Below, piece by piece: positions 40,200-49,840 of a DNA stretch of 64,000 nucleotides (within the stretch, counting starts at the first letter, position 1; the number at the start of each line of letters is the position of its first letter). The notes under the pieces are model-generated. The model saw only the letters and a program-made list of their open reading frames with translations, searched no databases and was not told the origin of the DNA. Source of the stretch: Methylobacterium amylolyticum (lineage in GTDB: Bacteria; Pseudomonadota; Alphaproteobacteria; Rhizobiales; Beijerinckiaceae); assembly GCF_030700245.1 (NCBI RefSeq), contig NZ_JAUYZI010000004.1, positions 1 to 64,000 on the forward strand, written 5' to 3'. A program made the translations under genes and the position numbers.

Positions 40200-40595
40200 T
40201 CACAGGGTCTTCTCGACCAGCCCCTCGATCCACTCGGGCTGCGTTTCGCCCACCGAGCGGCCGGTCTCGGTCGCGCCCTTGAAGGCGATCAGCGTGCTCT
40301 GCATCCGCACGTTCAGGCTGCGGAGCAGCGCCTTCTGGCTGTCGAAGTCGATGTCGAGGATCAGGAGGTCCTTGAAGCGCGGCTCGGCGGCGAGCTTGGC
40401 GAGGATAGGCTTCTGCGTCCGGCAGATCGGGCACCAGGGGGCGCTGACCTCCACCAGGATCGGCCGCCCGGCCTTCTGCGCGGCCTCGAAGGCCTCCGGC
40501 GTGAACGGCGCGACCTCGCCCGCCCGTGCGGGGACGGCCGCGGCGGCGGCGAGCCCGGCGAGCGCCAGGGCGAGGAGGGTGCGACGCGTCTTCAT
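40200..40595 (-). CDS. Secreted thioredoxin-like protein
   Basis: The 131-residue protein has a signal peptide (MKTRRTLLALALAGLAAAAA, cleavage after about 25) and a thioredoxin fold with the active-site APWCPICRTQ motif (CxxC) in the mature part. The loop that normally holds a cis-proline reads MQSTLIAF, with Ser in place of Pro. It probably acts on thiols in the periplasm. I start at the ATG at 40595; longer frames are low-complexity. Confidence 0.8.
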   Translation of the reverse strand: MKTRRTLLALALAGLAAAAAVPARAGEVAPFTPEAFEAAQKAGRPILVEVSAPWCPICRTQKPILAKLAAEPRFKDLLILDIDFDSQKALLRSLNVRMQSTLIAFKGATETGRSVGETQPEWIEGLVEKTL

Positions 40596-40695
40596 GCCGG
40601 CGATTCCTCGGACCGCTTCTGTCCCGGGACGATTCGGCGGCCCGTGCCGGGAGGTTACACCACCCGGGCCGTCACGGGCGTGCGGCCGGCCCACA

Positions 40696-40998
40696 TCACC
40701 GCGACGCGGTCGGGCGACCGGCCCGCTCCTCCTCCGCGAGCGCCGCGATCGCCTCGGCATCCACGCCCTCCATCGGGCGGCGCACCCGCAACGCCCGGGT
40801 CGGCTCGCCCGCGCGCATCACCAGCACGATCGTCTCCATGTCCGGGCAGCCGGGATCGGCGCAGGCGATCTCGTTGACCGCGAGCGCGTCGCCCTCGCCC
40901 AGGGCCAGCGCGGCGGTCAGTTCCGCCTTCAGCCGGGCCGAGAGCGACGCCCGCTCGACCGAGCGGGCCCGCCACGCCTTGAGGCTCACGAAGGCCAT
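40696..40998 (-). CDS. Conserved hypothetical protein with ACADPGCPD motif
   Basis: The 100-residue protein has no signal or membrane segment. It contains the cysteine-bearing segment NEIACADPGCPDMETIVLVM, a pattern I have seen in short alphaproteobacterial proteins of unknown function. The paired Cys could bind metal. Upstream is a divergent TetR gene. No function can be assigned. Confidence 0.6.
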   Translation of the reverse strand: MAFVSLKAWRARSVERASLSARLKAELTAALALGEGDALAVNEIACADPGCPDMETIVLVMRAGEPTRALRVRRPMEGVDAEAIAALAEEERAGRPTASR

Positions 40999-41174
40999 GC
41001 CGCACCGCGTCTCCGCCGGATCGTTCCGCTCGCGGGGCGTCGGTGCCCCGCACGATGCAACACTGTTGCGCCGCGGCGGGCGCCGTCAAGCCGGGCGCCG
41101 GACACGTTCCGGCCGAGAACCTGCAACGAATGGCGCCCTCGCCCGTAATCGGTGGGGCGGGGGAGATCTGAGTC

Positions 41175-41804
41175 TTGCGACCCTGGCGGGATGGACCGGG
41201 CGACCGGCGCGGCTACCACCACGGCAACCTGAAAGAGGCGCTGATCGAGGCGGCGCGCCGGTTCATCGCCGAGCGCGGCATCGGCGGCTTCACGCTCGTC
41301 GACGCGGCGCGCGTCGTGGGCGTCACCCCGGCCGCCCTGTACCGGCATTTCCGCGGCCGCGAGGCCCTGCTGGAGGAACTGGCCGGCCGCGGCTTCAACG
41401 AGCTGGCCGCCCGGCTCGCCCGGGCGCTCACCTCGCGCGGCACGGCGCTCGAGCGCTTCACCCGGATGGGCGAAGCCTACCTCGCCTTCGCCGAGGAGGA
41501 GCCGGCCTACTACGCCGCGATCTTCGAGACCCGCGGCCTCCCGGCGGAGGCGTCGGCCGAGGCGCCGGCCCTTCGCCCGAGCCCGTTCGATCTCCTCGTC
41601 GAGGCGCTGCAAGCCACCTTCGCGGACGGGTTCGGCGGCGTCGCCCCGCGCTTCATCGCCCTCGAAGTCTGGGCGCTGGCCCACGGGCTCGCCACACTCT
41701 CGGCCGCCGGCCACCTGCCCCGCGGTCCCGGCCTGCCGGACAAGTACGAGTTGCTGCGGGCGGGCGTGCTCGCCCTGGTCCACGGCGCCGCCCGGCGGGA
41801 GTAG
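41175..41804 (+). CDS. TetR-family transcriptional regulator
   Basis: The 209-residue protein carries a TetR helix-turn-helix (about 20-60; [32 protein letters not shown]). A divergent C-terminal effector domain follows. The TTG at 41175 has GGGAG 9 bases upstream, supporting that unusual start. It probably represses a nearby or distant efflux or metabolic gene; the gap to the divergent gene at 40998 is about 180 bp and may hold its operator. The ligand is unknown. Confidence 0.85.
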   Translation: MRPWRDGPGDRRGYHHGNLKEALIEAARRFIAERGIGGFTLVDAARVVGVTPAALYRHFRGREALLEELAGRGFNELAARLARALTSRGTALERFTRMGEAYLAFAEEEPAYYAAIFETRGLPAEASAEAPALRPSPFDLLVEALQATFADGFGGVAPRFIALEVWALAHGLATLSAAGHLPRGPGLPDKYELLRAGVLALVHGAARRE

Positions 41805-41896
41805 CCGCCGCGACGGCGCGGTCCGGACGGCCCTTGAAAGCCTCCGGGGGCGCCCGCATGTTAACCCCGTTCACATGCGAACAGCGGAGCCCACCC

Positions 41897-42373
41897 GTGA
41901 GCACATCCTCCACCTCTCCCTGGGCGAACGGCAGGGCCTGCCGCTCCGGCCCGTTCCCCCGCCGCTCCTTGGAGATCGGCGCGATCGTCCTCGGCTTCAT
42001 CTACTGGTGGCCGGTCGGCCTCGGCCTCCTGGCCTGGAAGTTCGCCGGCTACCCGGCCTTCGACGCTCTGCGCGACACGGCGCGGCGCGGCCTCGACGGC
42101 TGGCAGGGCGGCACCGAAGGCCCGCGGCCGGCCTCCCGCTTCGCCCGCGCCTTCGAGGCGGCCAACCGCGGCGGCAGCGGCAACTGGGCCTTCGACGCGT
42201 ATCGCCGCGCCGAGCTGGAGCGCCTGGAAGCGCAGCGCCGCGCCCTCCAGGAGGAGAGCCGCGCCTTCGCCGAATTCGTCGAGGAGCTGAAGCGGGCCAA
42301 GGACCGCGAGCAGTTCGACGCCTTCATGGCCAAGCGCCGCGCCGAGGGCACCGAGGGCCCCCGCACCGCCTGA
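41897..42373 (+). CDS. DUF2852 membrane protein
   Basis: The 158-residue protein starts at a GTG with GGAG 7 bases upstream. A hydrophobic segment ([22 protein letters not shown], about 25-48) is followed by [14 protein letters not shown] and a long charged helix with [19 protein letters not shown], the DUF2852 signature of alphaproteobacteria. The helix [17 protein letters not shown] and the end are coiled-coil-like. It is probably an inner-membrane protein of unknown function. Confidence 0.85.
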   Translation: MSTSSTSPWANGRACRSGPFPRRSLEIGAIVLGFIYWWPVGLGLLAWKFAGYPAFDALRDTARRGLDGWQGGTEGPRPASRFARAFEAANRGGSGNWAFDAYRRAELERLEAQRRALQEESRAFAEFVEELKRAKDREQFDAFMAKRRAEGTEGPRTA

Positions 42374-42510
42374 TTTTTTTTGGACCTGTCGCGTCGAGGG
42401 CTCCCGGTCTCCGGGGGCCCATTTTCCTGCGCTCCGTTTCTCCCGGCGCGTTGCGCGGGCCCGCGGCCTCCGGCACATGTCGGCCTCGCGCGAATCCGGG
42501 GACAGCGGCG

Positions 42511-43140
42511 ATGGCGACGGTCACGGTGGTCGATCACCCGCTGGTGCAGCACAAGCTGACCCTGCTGCGGGACAAGACCCGCTCGACCAAGGGTTTCCGC
42601 CAGCTCCTCAACGAGATCGGCACGCTGCTCGCCTACGAGGTGACGCGCGACCTGCCGCTGGAGCCGGTGACGATCGAGACGCCGATCCAGGCGATGGAGG
42701 GCCGCCAGATCCAGGGCAAGAAGCTGGTGCTCGCCCCGATCCTGCGCGCGGGCGTCGGCTTCCTCGACGGGATGCTGTCGCTGCTGCCCTCGGCCCGGGT
42801 GGCGCATGTCGGGCTCTACCGCGACCCCGAGACGCTTCAGGCGGTGGAGTACTACTTCAAGGCGCCCTCGGATCTCGCCGACCGCACCGTGCTGGTGCTC
42901 GACCCGATGCTCGCCACGGCGAACTCGGCGGTCGCCGCCCTCGACCGGTTGAAGGCCCGCGGCGGCGCCGACCTGCGCTTCGTCTGCCTGCTCGCGGCGC
43001 CGGAGGGGCTCGAACGGCTGCGGGCGGCCCATCCCGACGTGCCGGTCTGGACCGCGGCGATCGACAGCCACCTCGACGACCACGGCTACATCGTGCCGGG
43101 CCTCGGCGACGCGGGCGACCGGATGTACGGCACCCGCTGA
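42511..43140 (+). CDS. upp: Uracil phosphoribosyltransferase
   Basis: Upp joins uracil and PRPP to form UMP, salvaging free uracil. The 209-residue protein has the PRPP-binding motif region ([17 protein letters not shown]), the N-terminal [18 protein letters not shown] segment and the uracil-binding tail ([17 protein letters not shown]). Length and motifs are normal. Confidence 0.97.
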   Translation: MATVTVVDHPLVQHKLTLLRDKTRSTKGFRQLLNEIGTLLAYEVTRDLPLEPVTIETPIQAMEGRQIQGKKLVLAPILRAGVGFLDGMLSLLPSARVAHVGLYRDPETLQAVEYYFKAPSDLADRTVLVLDPMLATANSAVAALDRLKARGGADLRFVCLLAAPEGLERLRAAHPDVPVWTAAIDSHLDDHGYIVPGLGDAGDRMYGTR

Positions 43141-43223
43141 GAGCCGCCTTGCGGTGCGACGGCAGAACGCCCATCTCCGCCGCGTTGCCCCGCTTCCAGG
43201 TCCCCTTTCCAGGACGCGTCGCC

Positions 43224-43712
43224 ATGACCGACCCGCGCACCACCTACGCCGAGCCCGCCTACGCCCCGGGCTACGCCAGCAGCCTGCCGATCCCGTTCGT
43301 GCGCGCGAGCCTCGGCGGCCGCACGATGGCCTACCTCCTCGACATCGTGTTCATCCTCGGCTTCACCGCCCTGTTGACGCTGGCGATCACCCTGATCGGC
43401 CTCGTCACCTTCGGGCTCGGCTGGACGCTGTTCGCGGTGCTGCCGGCGAGCGGCATCCTCTACAGCGCGATCACGGTGGGCGGCAACCGCCAGAGCACGC
43501 TCGGTCAGCGAATGCTCGGCCTGCGGGTCGTCGCTCCCGAGAGCGGCCGGCGCGTCGACGTGCTCACCGCCGCGGTGCACGCCCTGCTGTTCTACGTGGC
43601 GATCTCGACCTTCCTGCTGTGGTGCGTCGACATCGCCTTCGGGCTGATGCGCCCCGACCGGCGCCTCGGGCACGACCTGCTGCTCGGCCTCGCCGTGGTG
43701 CACGCCCGCTGA
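43224..43712 (+). CDS. RDD-family membrane protein
   Basis: The 162-residue protein has the RDD-type layout. A short N-terminal Pro/Ala/Tyr-rich tail is followed by membrane segments (about 36-64, 68-88 and 112-135) and the family motif GQRMLGLRVVAPESGRRVD between helices. A further charged motif (RPDRRLGHDLLLGLAVV) ends the domain. RDD proteins are found near transporters and membrane-stress genes; function is unsettled. Confidence 0.85.
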   Translation: MTDPRTTYAEPAYAPGYASSLPIPFVRASLGGRTMAYLLDIVFILGFTALLTLAITLIGLVTFGLGWTLFAVLPASGILYSAITVGGNRQSTLGQRMLGLRVVAPESGRRVDVLTAAVHALLFYVAISTFLLWCVDIAFGLMRPDRRLGHDLLLGLAVVHAR

Positions 43713-43847
43713 GGCGCCGGGCCCCCGCAGTCACCGAACCGGGATTTTTCGGGGCCCGGGACCGCGGGACCCATTGAGCCGGCGTCCCGCCGCTGTAAAC
43801 TGGACGGCAGGCGCGGCCAGCCCCGCCCGCCAGGGTCCCGACCGAGC

Positions 43848-44594
43848 GTGACGAGCCACCCGCGCGACACCCCGCAATTCTACCTCACCGCCCCCTCGCC
43901 CTGCCCCTATCTCCAGGGCCAGGAGGAGCGGAAGGTGTTCACCCACCTCGTCGGGCGCCGCGCCCGCGACCTCAACGAGATCCTGACCCAGGGCGGCTTC
44001 CGCCGCTCGCAGACCATCGCCTACCGGCCGGCCTGCGAGACCTGCCGGGCCTGCATCTCGGTGCGGGTCGTGGTCGACGATTTCCAGCCCAGCGCGAGCC
44101 AGCGGCGGATCCTCACCCGCAACGACGATCTCGTCGGCGCGCCCGAGCCCAACCGCCCCTCCTCCGAGCAGTACGCCCTGTTCCGCCGCTACCTCGACGC
44201 CCGCCACGGTGACGGCGGCATGATCGACATGACGGTGCTCGACTACGCGATGATGGTCGAGGACAGCCACGTCGACACCCACCTCGTGGCCTACCGCCGC
44301 CACGGGCCCGACACGGCGATCACCGGCCGCGGCGCCGGCCCGGCCCGGGCCTTCTGCCTGACCGACGTGCTCTCGGACGGGCTGTCGATGGTCTACTCGT
44401 TCTACGACCCCGAGGAGGCCGGCCGCTCGCCCGGCACCTTCATGATCCTCGACCACATCCGCCGGGCGCGGGCCATGGGCCTGCCCTACCTCTATCTCGG
44501 CTACTGGGTCGATGGTTCGCGCAAGATGGACTACAAGGCCCGGTTCCGGCCGCAGGAGCGCCTGATGGGCCAGGGCTGGGTGCGGGCGGAGTGA
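43848..44594 (+). CDS. bpt: Aspartate/glutamate leucyltransferase (Bpt)
   Basis: Bpt adds leucine to N-terminal Asp or Glu of proteins, marking them for ClpS/ClpAP degradation in the N-end rule. The 248-residue protein starts at a GTG and shows the N-terminal [18 protein letters not shown], the [13 protein letters not shown]ys segment (metal site), the [18 protein letters not shown] signature and a normal length. It is distinguished from arginyltransferase ATE1 by size. It is a single gene upstream of purB. Confidence 0.95.
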   Translation: MTSHPRDTPQFYLTAPSPCPYLQGQEERKVFTHLVGRRARDLNEILTQGGFRRSQTIAYRPACETCRACISVRVVVDDFQPSASQRRILTRNDDLVGAPEPNRPSSEQYALFRRYLDARHGDGGMIDMTVLDYAMMVEDSHVDTHLVAYRRHGPDTAITGRGAGPARAFCLTDVLSDGLSMVYSFYDPEEAGRSPGTFMILDHIRRARAMGLPYLYLGYWVDGSRKMDYKARFRPQERLMGQGWVRAE

Positions 44595-44697
44595 CCCGCC
44601 GGGGGTGGCACCCGCCGATCGGGCCCCCGCCGATTGAGCCGCCGGCCCGCCGCGTGCTACCGGCCGCGGACGTTTCCCGGACCGCGCCGAGGCCCCG

Positions 44698-46005
44698 ATG
44701 ATCCCCCGCTACAGCCGCCCCGCGATGACGGCGATCTGGTCGCCCGAGTCGCGCTTCCGGATCTGGTTCGAGATCGAGGCGCACGCCACCTCCGCGCTCG
44801 CCGAGATCGGGGTCGTTCCGCGGGCCGCCGCCGACAAAGTCTGGGAGAAGGGCCGCGACGCGGTGTTCGACGTCGCCCGGATCGATGAGATCGAGGCGGT
44901 GACGAAGCACGACGTCATCGCCTTCCTCACGCATCTGGCCGAGATCGTCGGGCCCGAGGCGCGGTTCGTCCACCAGGGCATGACCTCGTCCGACGTGCTC
45001 GACACCTGCCTCAACGTGCAGCTCGTGCGCGCCGCCGACATCCTGATCGCCGACGTGGACGCCCTGCTCGCCGCGCTCGAACGCCGGGCGTTCGAGCACA
45101 AGCACACGCCGACCATCGGGCGCTCGCACGGCATCCACGCCGAGCCCGTCACCTTCGGCCTCAAGCTGGCGCAGGCCCACGCCGAGTTCGCGCGCAACCG
45201 CGCCCGGCTGGTGGCGGCCCGCGAGGAGGTCGCCACCTGCGCGATCTCGGGGGCGGTCGGCACCTTCGCCAACATCGACCCGCGGGTGGAGGAATACGTC
45301 GCGCGCAAGATGGGCCTGAGCCCCGAGCCGGTCTCGACCCAGGTCATCCCCCGCGACCGCCACGCCCAGTTCTTCGCGACGCTCGGCGTCGTCGCCTCCT
45401 CGCTGGAGCGGCTGGCGATCGAGATCCGCCACCTCCAGCGCACCGAGGTGCTGGAGGCGGAGGAGTACTTCTCGGAGGGCCAGAAGGGGTCCTCCGCGAT
45501 GCCGCACAAGCGCAACCCGGTGCTCACCGAGAACGTCACCGGCCTCGCCCGGATGGTGCGCGGCTACGTCGTCCCGGCACTGGAGAACGTCGCCCTCTGG
45601 CACGAGCGCGACATCTCGCACTCGTCGGTGGAGCGGATGATCGGCCCCGACGCCACCGTGACCCTCGACTTCGCGCTGGCCCGGATGACCGGGGTGATCG
45701 ACAAGCTGCTGGTCTACCCCGCCACCATGCAGAAGAACCTCGATCGGCTGGGCGGCCTCGTCCACTCGCAGCGGGTACTGCTGGCGCTCACCCAGGCCGG
45801 CCTGTCCCGCGAGGACGCCTACCGGCTGGTCCAGCGCAACGCGATGCCGGTCTGGCGCGGCGAGGGCGACTTCCTGGCCCTTCTCAAGGCCGACGCCGAG
45901 GTGACCCGGGCGCTGACGCCGGAGCAGATCGAGGCGTGCTTCGACCTCGGCTACCACTTCAAGCACGTCGACACGATTTTCACGCGGGTGTTCGGCCGGG
46001 CGTGA
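44698..46005 (+). CDS. purB: Adenylosuccinate lyase
   Basis: PurB catalyses two fumarate-releasing steps in purine synthesis (SAICAR and adenylosuccinate). The 435-residue protein has the fumarase-superfamily signature GSSAMPHKRNPVLTENV (about 262-278), the catalytic segments FVHQGMTSSDVLDT and GRSHGIHAEPVTFG, and the expected C-terminus. The purA gene is about 2.3 kb downstream, separated by a toxin-antitoxin pair and two other genes. Regulation is not visible. Confidence 0.97.
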   Translation: MIPRYSRPAMTAIWSPESRFRIWFEIEAHATSALAEIGVVPRAAADKVWEKGRDAVFDVARIDEIEAVTKHDVIAFLTHLAEIVGPEARFVHQGMTSSDVLDTCLNVQLVRAADILIADVDALLAALERRAFEHKHTPTIGRSHGIHAEPVTFGLKLAQAHAEFARNRARLVAAREEVATCAISGAVGTFANIDPRVEEYVARKMGLSPEPVSTQVIPRDRHAQFFATLGVVASSLERLAIEIRHLQRTEVLEAEEYFSEGQKGSSAMPHKRNPVLTENVTGLARMVRGYVVPALENVALWHERDISHSSVERMIGPDATVTLDFALARMTGVIDKLLVYPATMQKNLDRLGGLVHSQRVLLALTQAGLSREDAYRLVQRNAMPVWRGEGDFLALLKADAEVTRALTPEQIEACFDLGYHFKHVDTIFTRVFGRA

Positions 46006-46096
46006 GGCGCACGCCACCGCCCGAAGTGCGGGTGCGTGGCCGCCCGCGCTTGCCCCGGAACGGCGTGAGGCGTTACGCTTGAAGCGTAGGTCGGAA

Positions 46097-46366
46097 ATGG
46101 ATTTCGACTGGGATAACACCAAAGAGGCGCACGTCCGTGCTGAGCGGGGGTTCGGCTTTGCCGAAGCGATCACGATCTTCGGCGGCCGGGTGACCGAGCG
46201 TCAGGACACGCGCCACGACTATGGTGAAGTCAGAATGATCGCGGTCGGTCAGGCCGACGGTATCTTCTACACGGTGGTCTACACCGACCGAGGGGATGTC
46301 CGGCACGTGATCACCGCGTGGCCCTCGAACCGGAAGGAGCGCACGGCATGGCTCGCATCAGCCTGA
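46097..46366 (+). CDS. brnT: BrnT-family toxin
   Basis: The 89-residue protein matches BrnT ribonuclease-like toxins, which resemble RelE in fold. The start DFDWDNTKEAHVRAERG..FAEA, the middle DTRHDYGEVRMIAVGQADG and the end VVYTDRGDVRHVITAWPSNRKER follow the family pattern. BrnT inhibits translation by RNA cleavage. I use the ATG at 46097. Its last 19 bases overlap the XRE partner gene. A GC content below that of the flanks would be worth measuring. Confidence 0.88.
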   Translation: MDFDWDNTKEAHVRAERGFGFAEAITIFGGRVTERQDTRHDYGEVRMIAVGQADGIFYTVVYTDRGDVRHVITAWPSNRKERTAWLASA

Positions 46367-46737
46367 AGGAAGCGCTGGAGCGACCGTCCACCGTCGACCG
46401 CGAGAAACTTGCCGCGACCACGGAGGCGGACATCGCCCGCTACATGCGCGAGGATGGCTTCGATCCCGACGCCGAGCCGTCCGGCCCCGTTCTCTCGATC
46501 CCCACCGCCGGCGAGCTGCGCGCGCGTCTCGACCTGACGCAGGAGGCGTTCGCCGCCTTCCTGCGCGTGCCGGTCGGCACGGTCCGGAATTGGGAGCAGG
46601 GCCGCACGTTCCCCGATCCGGCGGCACGGACCCTGCTGGCGCTCGTGGCGGCCGACCCGGCCCATGCCGCGCGGATCCTCGGACGTCCGTCCGCGCGGCC
46701 CCCGGAGGATCAGAGCGTCGCCCGGAGGCGCGCATGA
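46348..46737 (+). CDS. XRE-type antitoxin partner of BrnT
   Basis: The 129-residue protein starts at the ATG at 46348, with AAGGAG 8 bases upstream. Its N-terminal part contains a BrnA-like linker (TEADIARYMREDGFDPDAEP, about 27-46). A HigA/XRE-type helix-turn-helix follows (about 60-100, LTQEAFAAFLRVPVGTVRNWEQGRTFPDP). It probably binds BrnT and represses the operon. Most BrnT partners are ribbon-helix-helix BrnA proteins, so the HTH partner is unusual. The overlap with brnT suggests translational coupling. Confidence 0.85.
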   Translation: MARISLKEALERPSTVDREKLAATTEADIARYMREDGFDPDAEPSGPVLSIPTAGELRARLDLTQEAFAAFLRVPVGTVRNWEQGRTFPDPAARTLLALVAADPAHAARILGRPSARPPEDQSVARRRA

Positions 46738-46810
46738 GGTCGCCCGTTCCGCCCAGCCCGCACCGGCGGCGGGCGAACACCGCACAGACCCGACAACGGA
46801 AGGCAGTCCC

Positions 46811-47668
46811 GTGAGCGCATCCCGCACCGTCTATCTCAACGGCGAGTTCGTCCCCCTCGACCAGGCGCGCGTGCCGGTCATGGACCGCGGCTTCCTGTTC
46901 GCGGACGGGATCTACGAGGTCTCGGCGGTGCTCGACGGGAAACTCGTCGACAACGCCGCCCACCTCGCCCGCCTCGACCGCTCGCTCGGCGAGATCGGCA
47001 TCGCGAACCCGCACGATGCGGCCGCGTGGGAGCGCCTCCAGGCCGACCTCGTCGCCCGCAACGGGCTCGTCGAGGGCCTGGTCTACATGCAGGTGACCCG
47101 CGGGGTGATGGAGCGCGATTTCGGCTTCCCGCCGGCCGGCACGCCGACGACGGTGGTGATGTTCACGCAGGCGAAGAAGATCGTCGCCAACCCGCTGGCC
47201 GAGAGCGGCGCCCGGGTGATCACCGTCGAGGACCTGCGCTGGAAGCGGCGGGACATCAAGTCGGTGGCGCTGCTCGCCCAGGTGCTCGCCAAGCAGCAGG
47301 CGGTGGAGGCCGGCGTCGCTGAGGCCTGGATGGTCGAGGACGGGGCGGTGACCGAGGGCTCGTCGTCCACCGCCTTCATCGTCACCCGCGACCGGACCCT
47401 GATCACCCGGCCGCTCTCGACGGCGCTCCTGCCCGGCATCACCCGCGCCAGCGTGCTGCGTCTGGCAGGCGAGGCCGACCTGCGCGTCGAGGAGCGGCTG
47501 TTCACCGTGGCAGAGGCGCTGGAGGCGCAGGAAGCGTTCTACACCAGCGCCTCGTCCTTCGTGATGCCGGTGGTGGAGATCGACGGGACCCGGCTGGGCG
47601 ACGGTGTCCCGGGCCCGCTGAGCCGGCGCCTGCGCGCGCTCTATCTCGAAGTCGCCCGGGGCGCGTGA
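46811..47668 (+). CDS. dat: D-amino-acid aminotransferase
   Basis: This PLP enzyme of fold type IV interconverts D-alanine and D-glutamate and may supply D-amino acids to peptidoglycan. The 285-residue protein contains the motifs DRGFLFADGIYEV, the PLP Lys in RRDIKSVALLAQVLAKQQAVE, GVAEAWMVEDGAVTEGSSST and PLLPGITRASVLRLA-type segments (here LSTALLPGITRASVLRL). A GTG at 46811 with GGAAGG 7 bases upstream is preferred to a longer in-frame start. It could alternatively be a branched-chain or 4-amino-4-deoxychorismate enzyme; the D-amino-acid class fits best. Confidence 0.88.
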   Translation: MSASRTVYLNGEFVPLDQARVPVMDRGFLFADGIYEVSAVLDGKLVDNAAHLARLDRSLGEIGIANPHDAAAWERLQADLVARNGLVEGLVYMQVTRGVMERDFGFPPAGTPTTVVMFTQAKKIVANPLAESGARVITVEDLRWKRRDIKSVALLAQVLAKQQAVEAGVAEAWMVEDGAVTEGSSSTAFIVTRDRTLITRPLSTALLPGITRASVLRLAGEADLRVEERLFTVAEALEAQEAFYTSASSFVMPVVEIDGTRLGDGVPGPLSRRLRALYLEVARGA

Positions 47669-47755
47669 GGCCGGCGCGCCGCCCGGGCCGGGCAGGAACG
47701 GATTCCATCCCCGTCTGTTCCTCCCCGACCTCGTGACCGAACCGGGAGCCCCGCC

Positions 47756-48100
47756 ATGCGGAAGACCACGTTGCTCGCCGCGCTGGCGGCGGGCCTGCTC
47801 GCCACGGCGGCCCAGACGCCCGCGCAGGCGCAGAATCCCGACGCGCCGCTCCGAAAGCAGGACAGCGACCCCGCCCTGCCACCTGCCGCCCAGACGCCCC
47901 CCGACCGGGTGCGCCCGAGCGCCGACGCGCCGCCTCAGGACCAGACCCTCAGCGACAAGCTCCAGAAGAACGACGGGGTGATCAAGCCGCCCGCCGACGC
48001 GGCCGCGGGCACCGTCGTGAAGCCCGATCAGTCGGGGACGATGCCGGTGATTAAGCCCGGCGAGCTGCCCGGCCGCCAGCCCGGCACGGAAGCCAAGTAG
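47756..48100 (+). CDS. Small secreted Pro-rich protein
   Basis: The 114-residue protein has a classical signal peptide (MRKTTLLAALAAGLLATAAQ, AxA-type site near PAQAQ), followed by a Pro/Asp/Lys-rich, probably disordered mature part. The C-terminus is TMPVIKPGELPGRQPGTEAK. I recognise no domain. It probably lies in the periplasm. Confidence 0.6.
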   Translation: MRKTTLLAALAAGLLATAAQTPAQAQNPDAPLRKQDSDPALPPAAQTPPDRVRPSADAPPQDQTLSDKLQKNDGVIKPPADAAAGTVVKPDQSGTMPVIKPGELPGRQPGTEAK

Positions 48101-48298
48101 CGCGCCGCGTAACGCGCGGACCCGGCGCGCCGCGCCCGTCCCGCGCGGGGCGTTCCGCCGCCGCGGGGCTGGGCGCGGGGCTGGGTCGGCGGCGCCTTGC
48201 TTGATTTCCCCCGCCGGATCGCGGAAACGGCCGCACGGAGCGCCGCCCGCGCCCGCGTGCGGCGCCACCCGGATTCCGTCGCGGGCGAGCAGGCAGGC

Positions 48299-49591
<1,293 letters not shown>

Positions 49592-49840
49592 GCCTCTCAG
49601 GATCGAGTGCGCCGGAGCCACCCCCGGCCCCGGGACGGCGCCGCGCCCGGGGACGTGCGCGGCGACTTATCCGGTTGACGATCGTCGCCCCGACGCCCGA
49701 TCCGGTATGTCGAGGATCGAGAATGCGTTAGAAGGGCGGCCGATACGGGCCGCGACCGTCGCGGCCGCCTCCGGCACCACGACCGGCGCGCGGGGTCTCC
49801 GCGCGCCGGCTGGCGTCCGGGCGGGGCGAACCAGGGCAGA
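49592..49840. other. Gap upstream of the anchored Pro/Ala-rich protein
   Basis: These 249 bases hold no gene I can support; they probably contain the terminator of purA and the promoter of the next gene. Confidence 0.4.
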
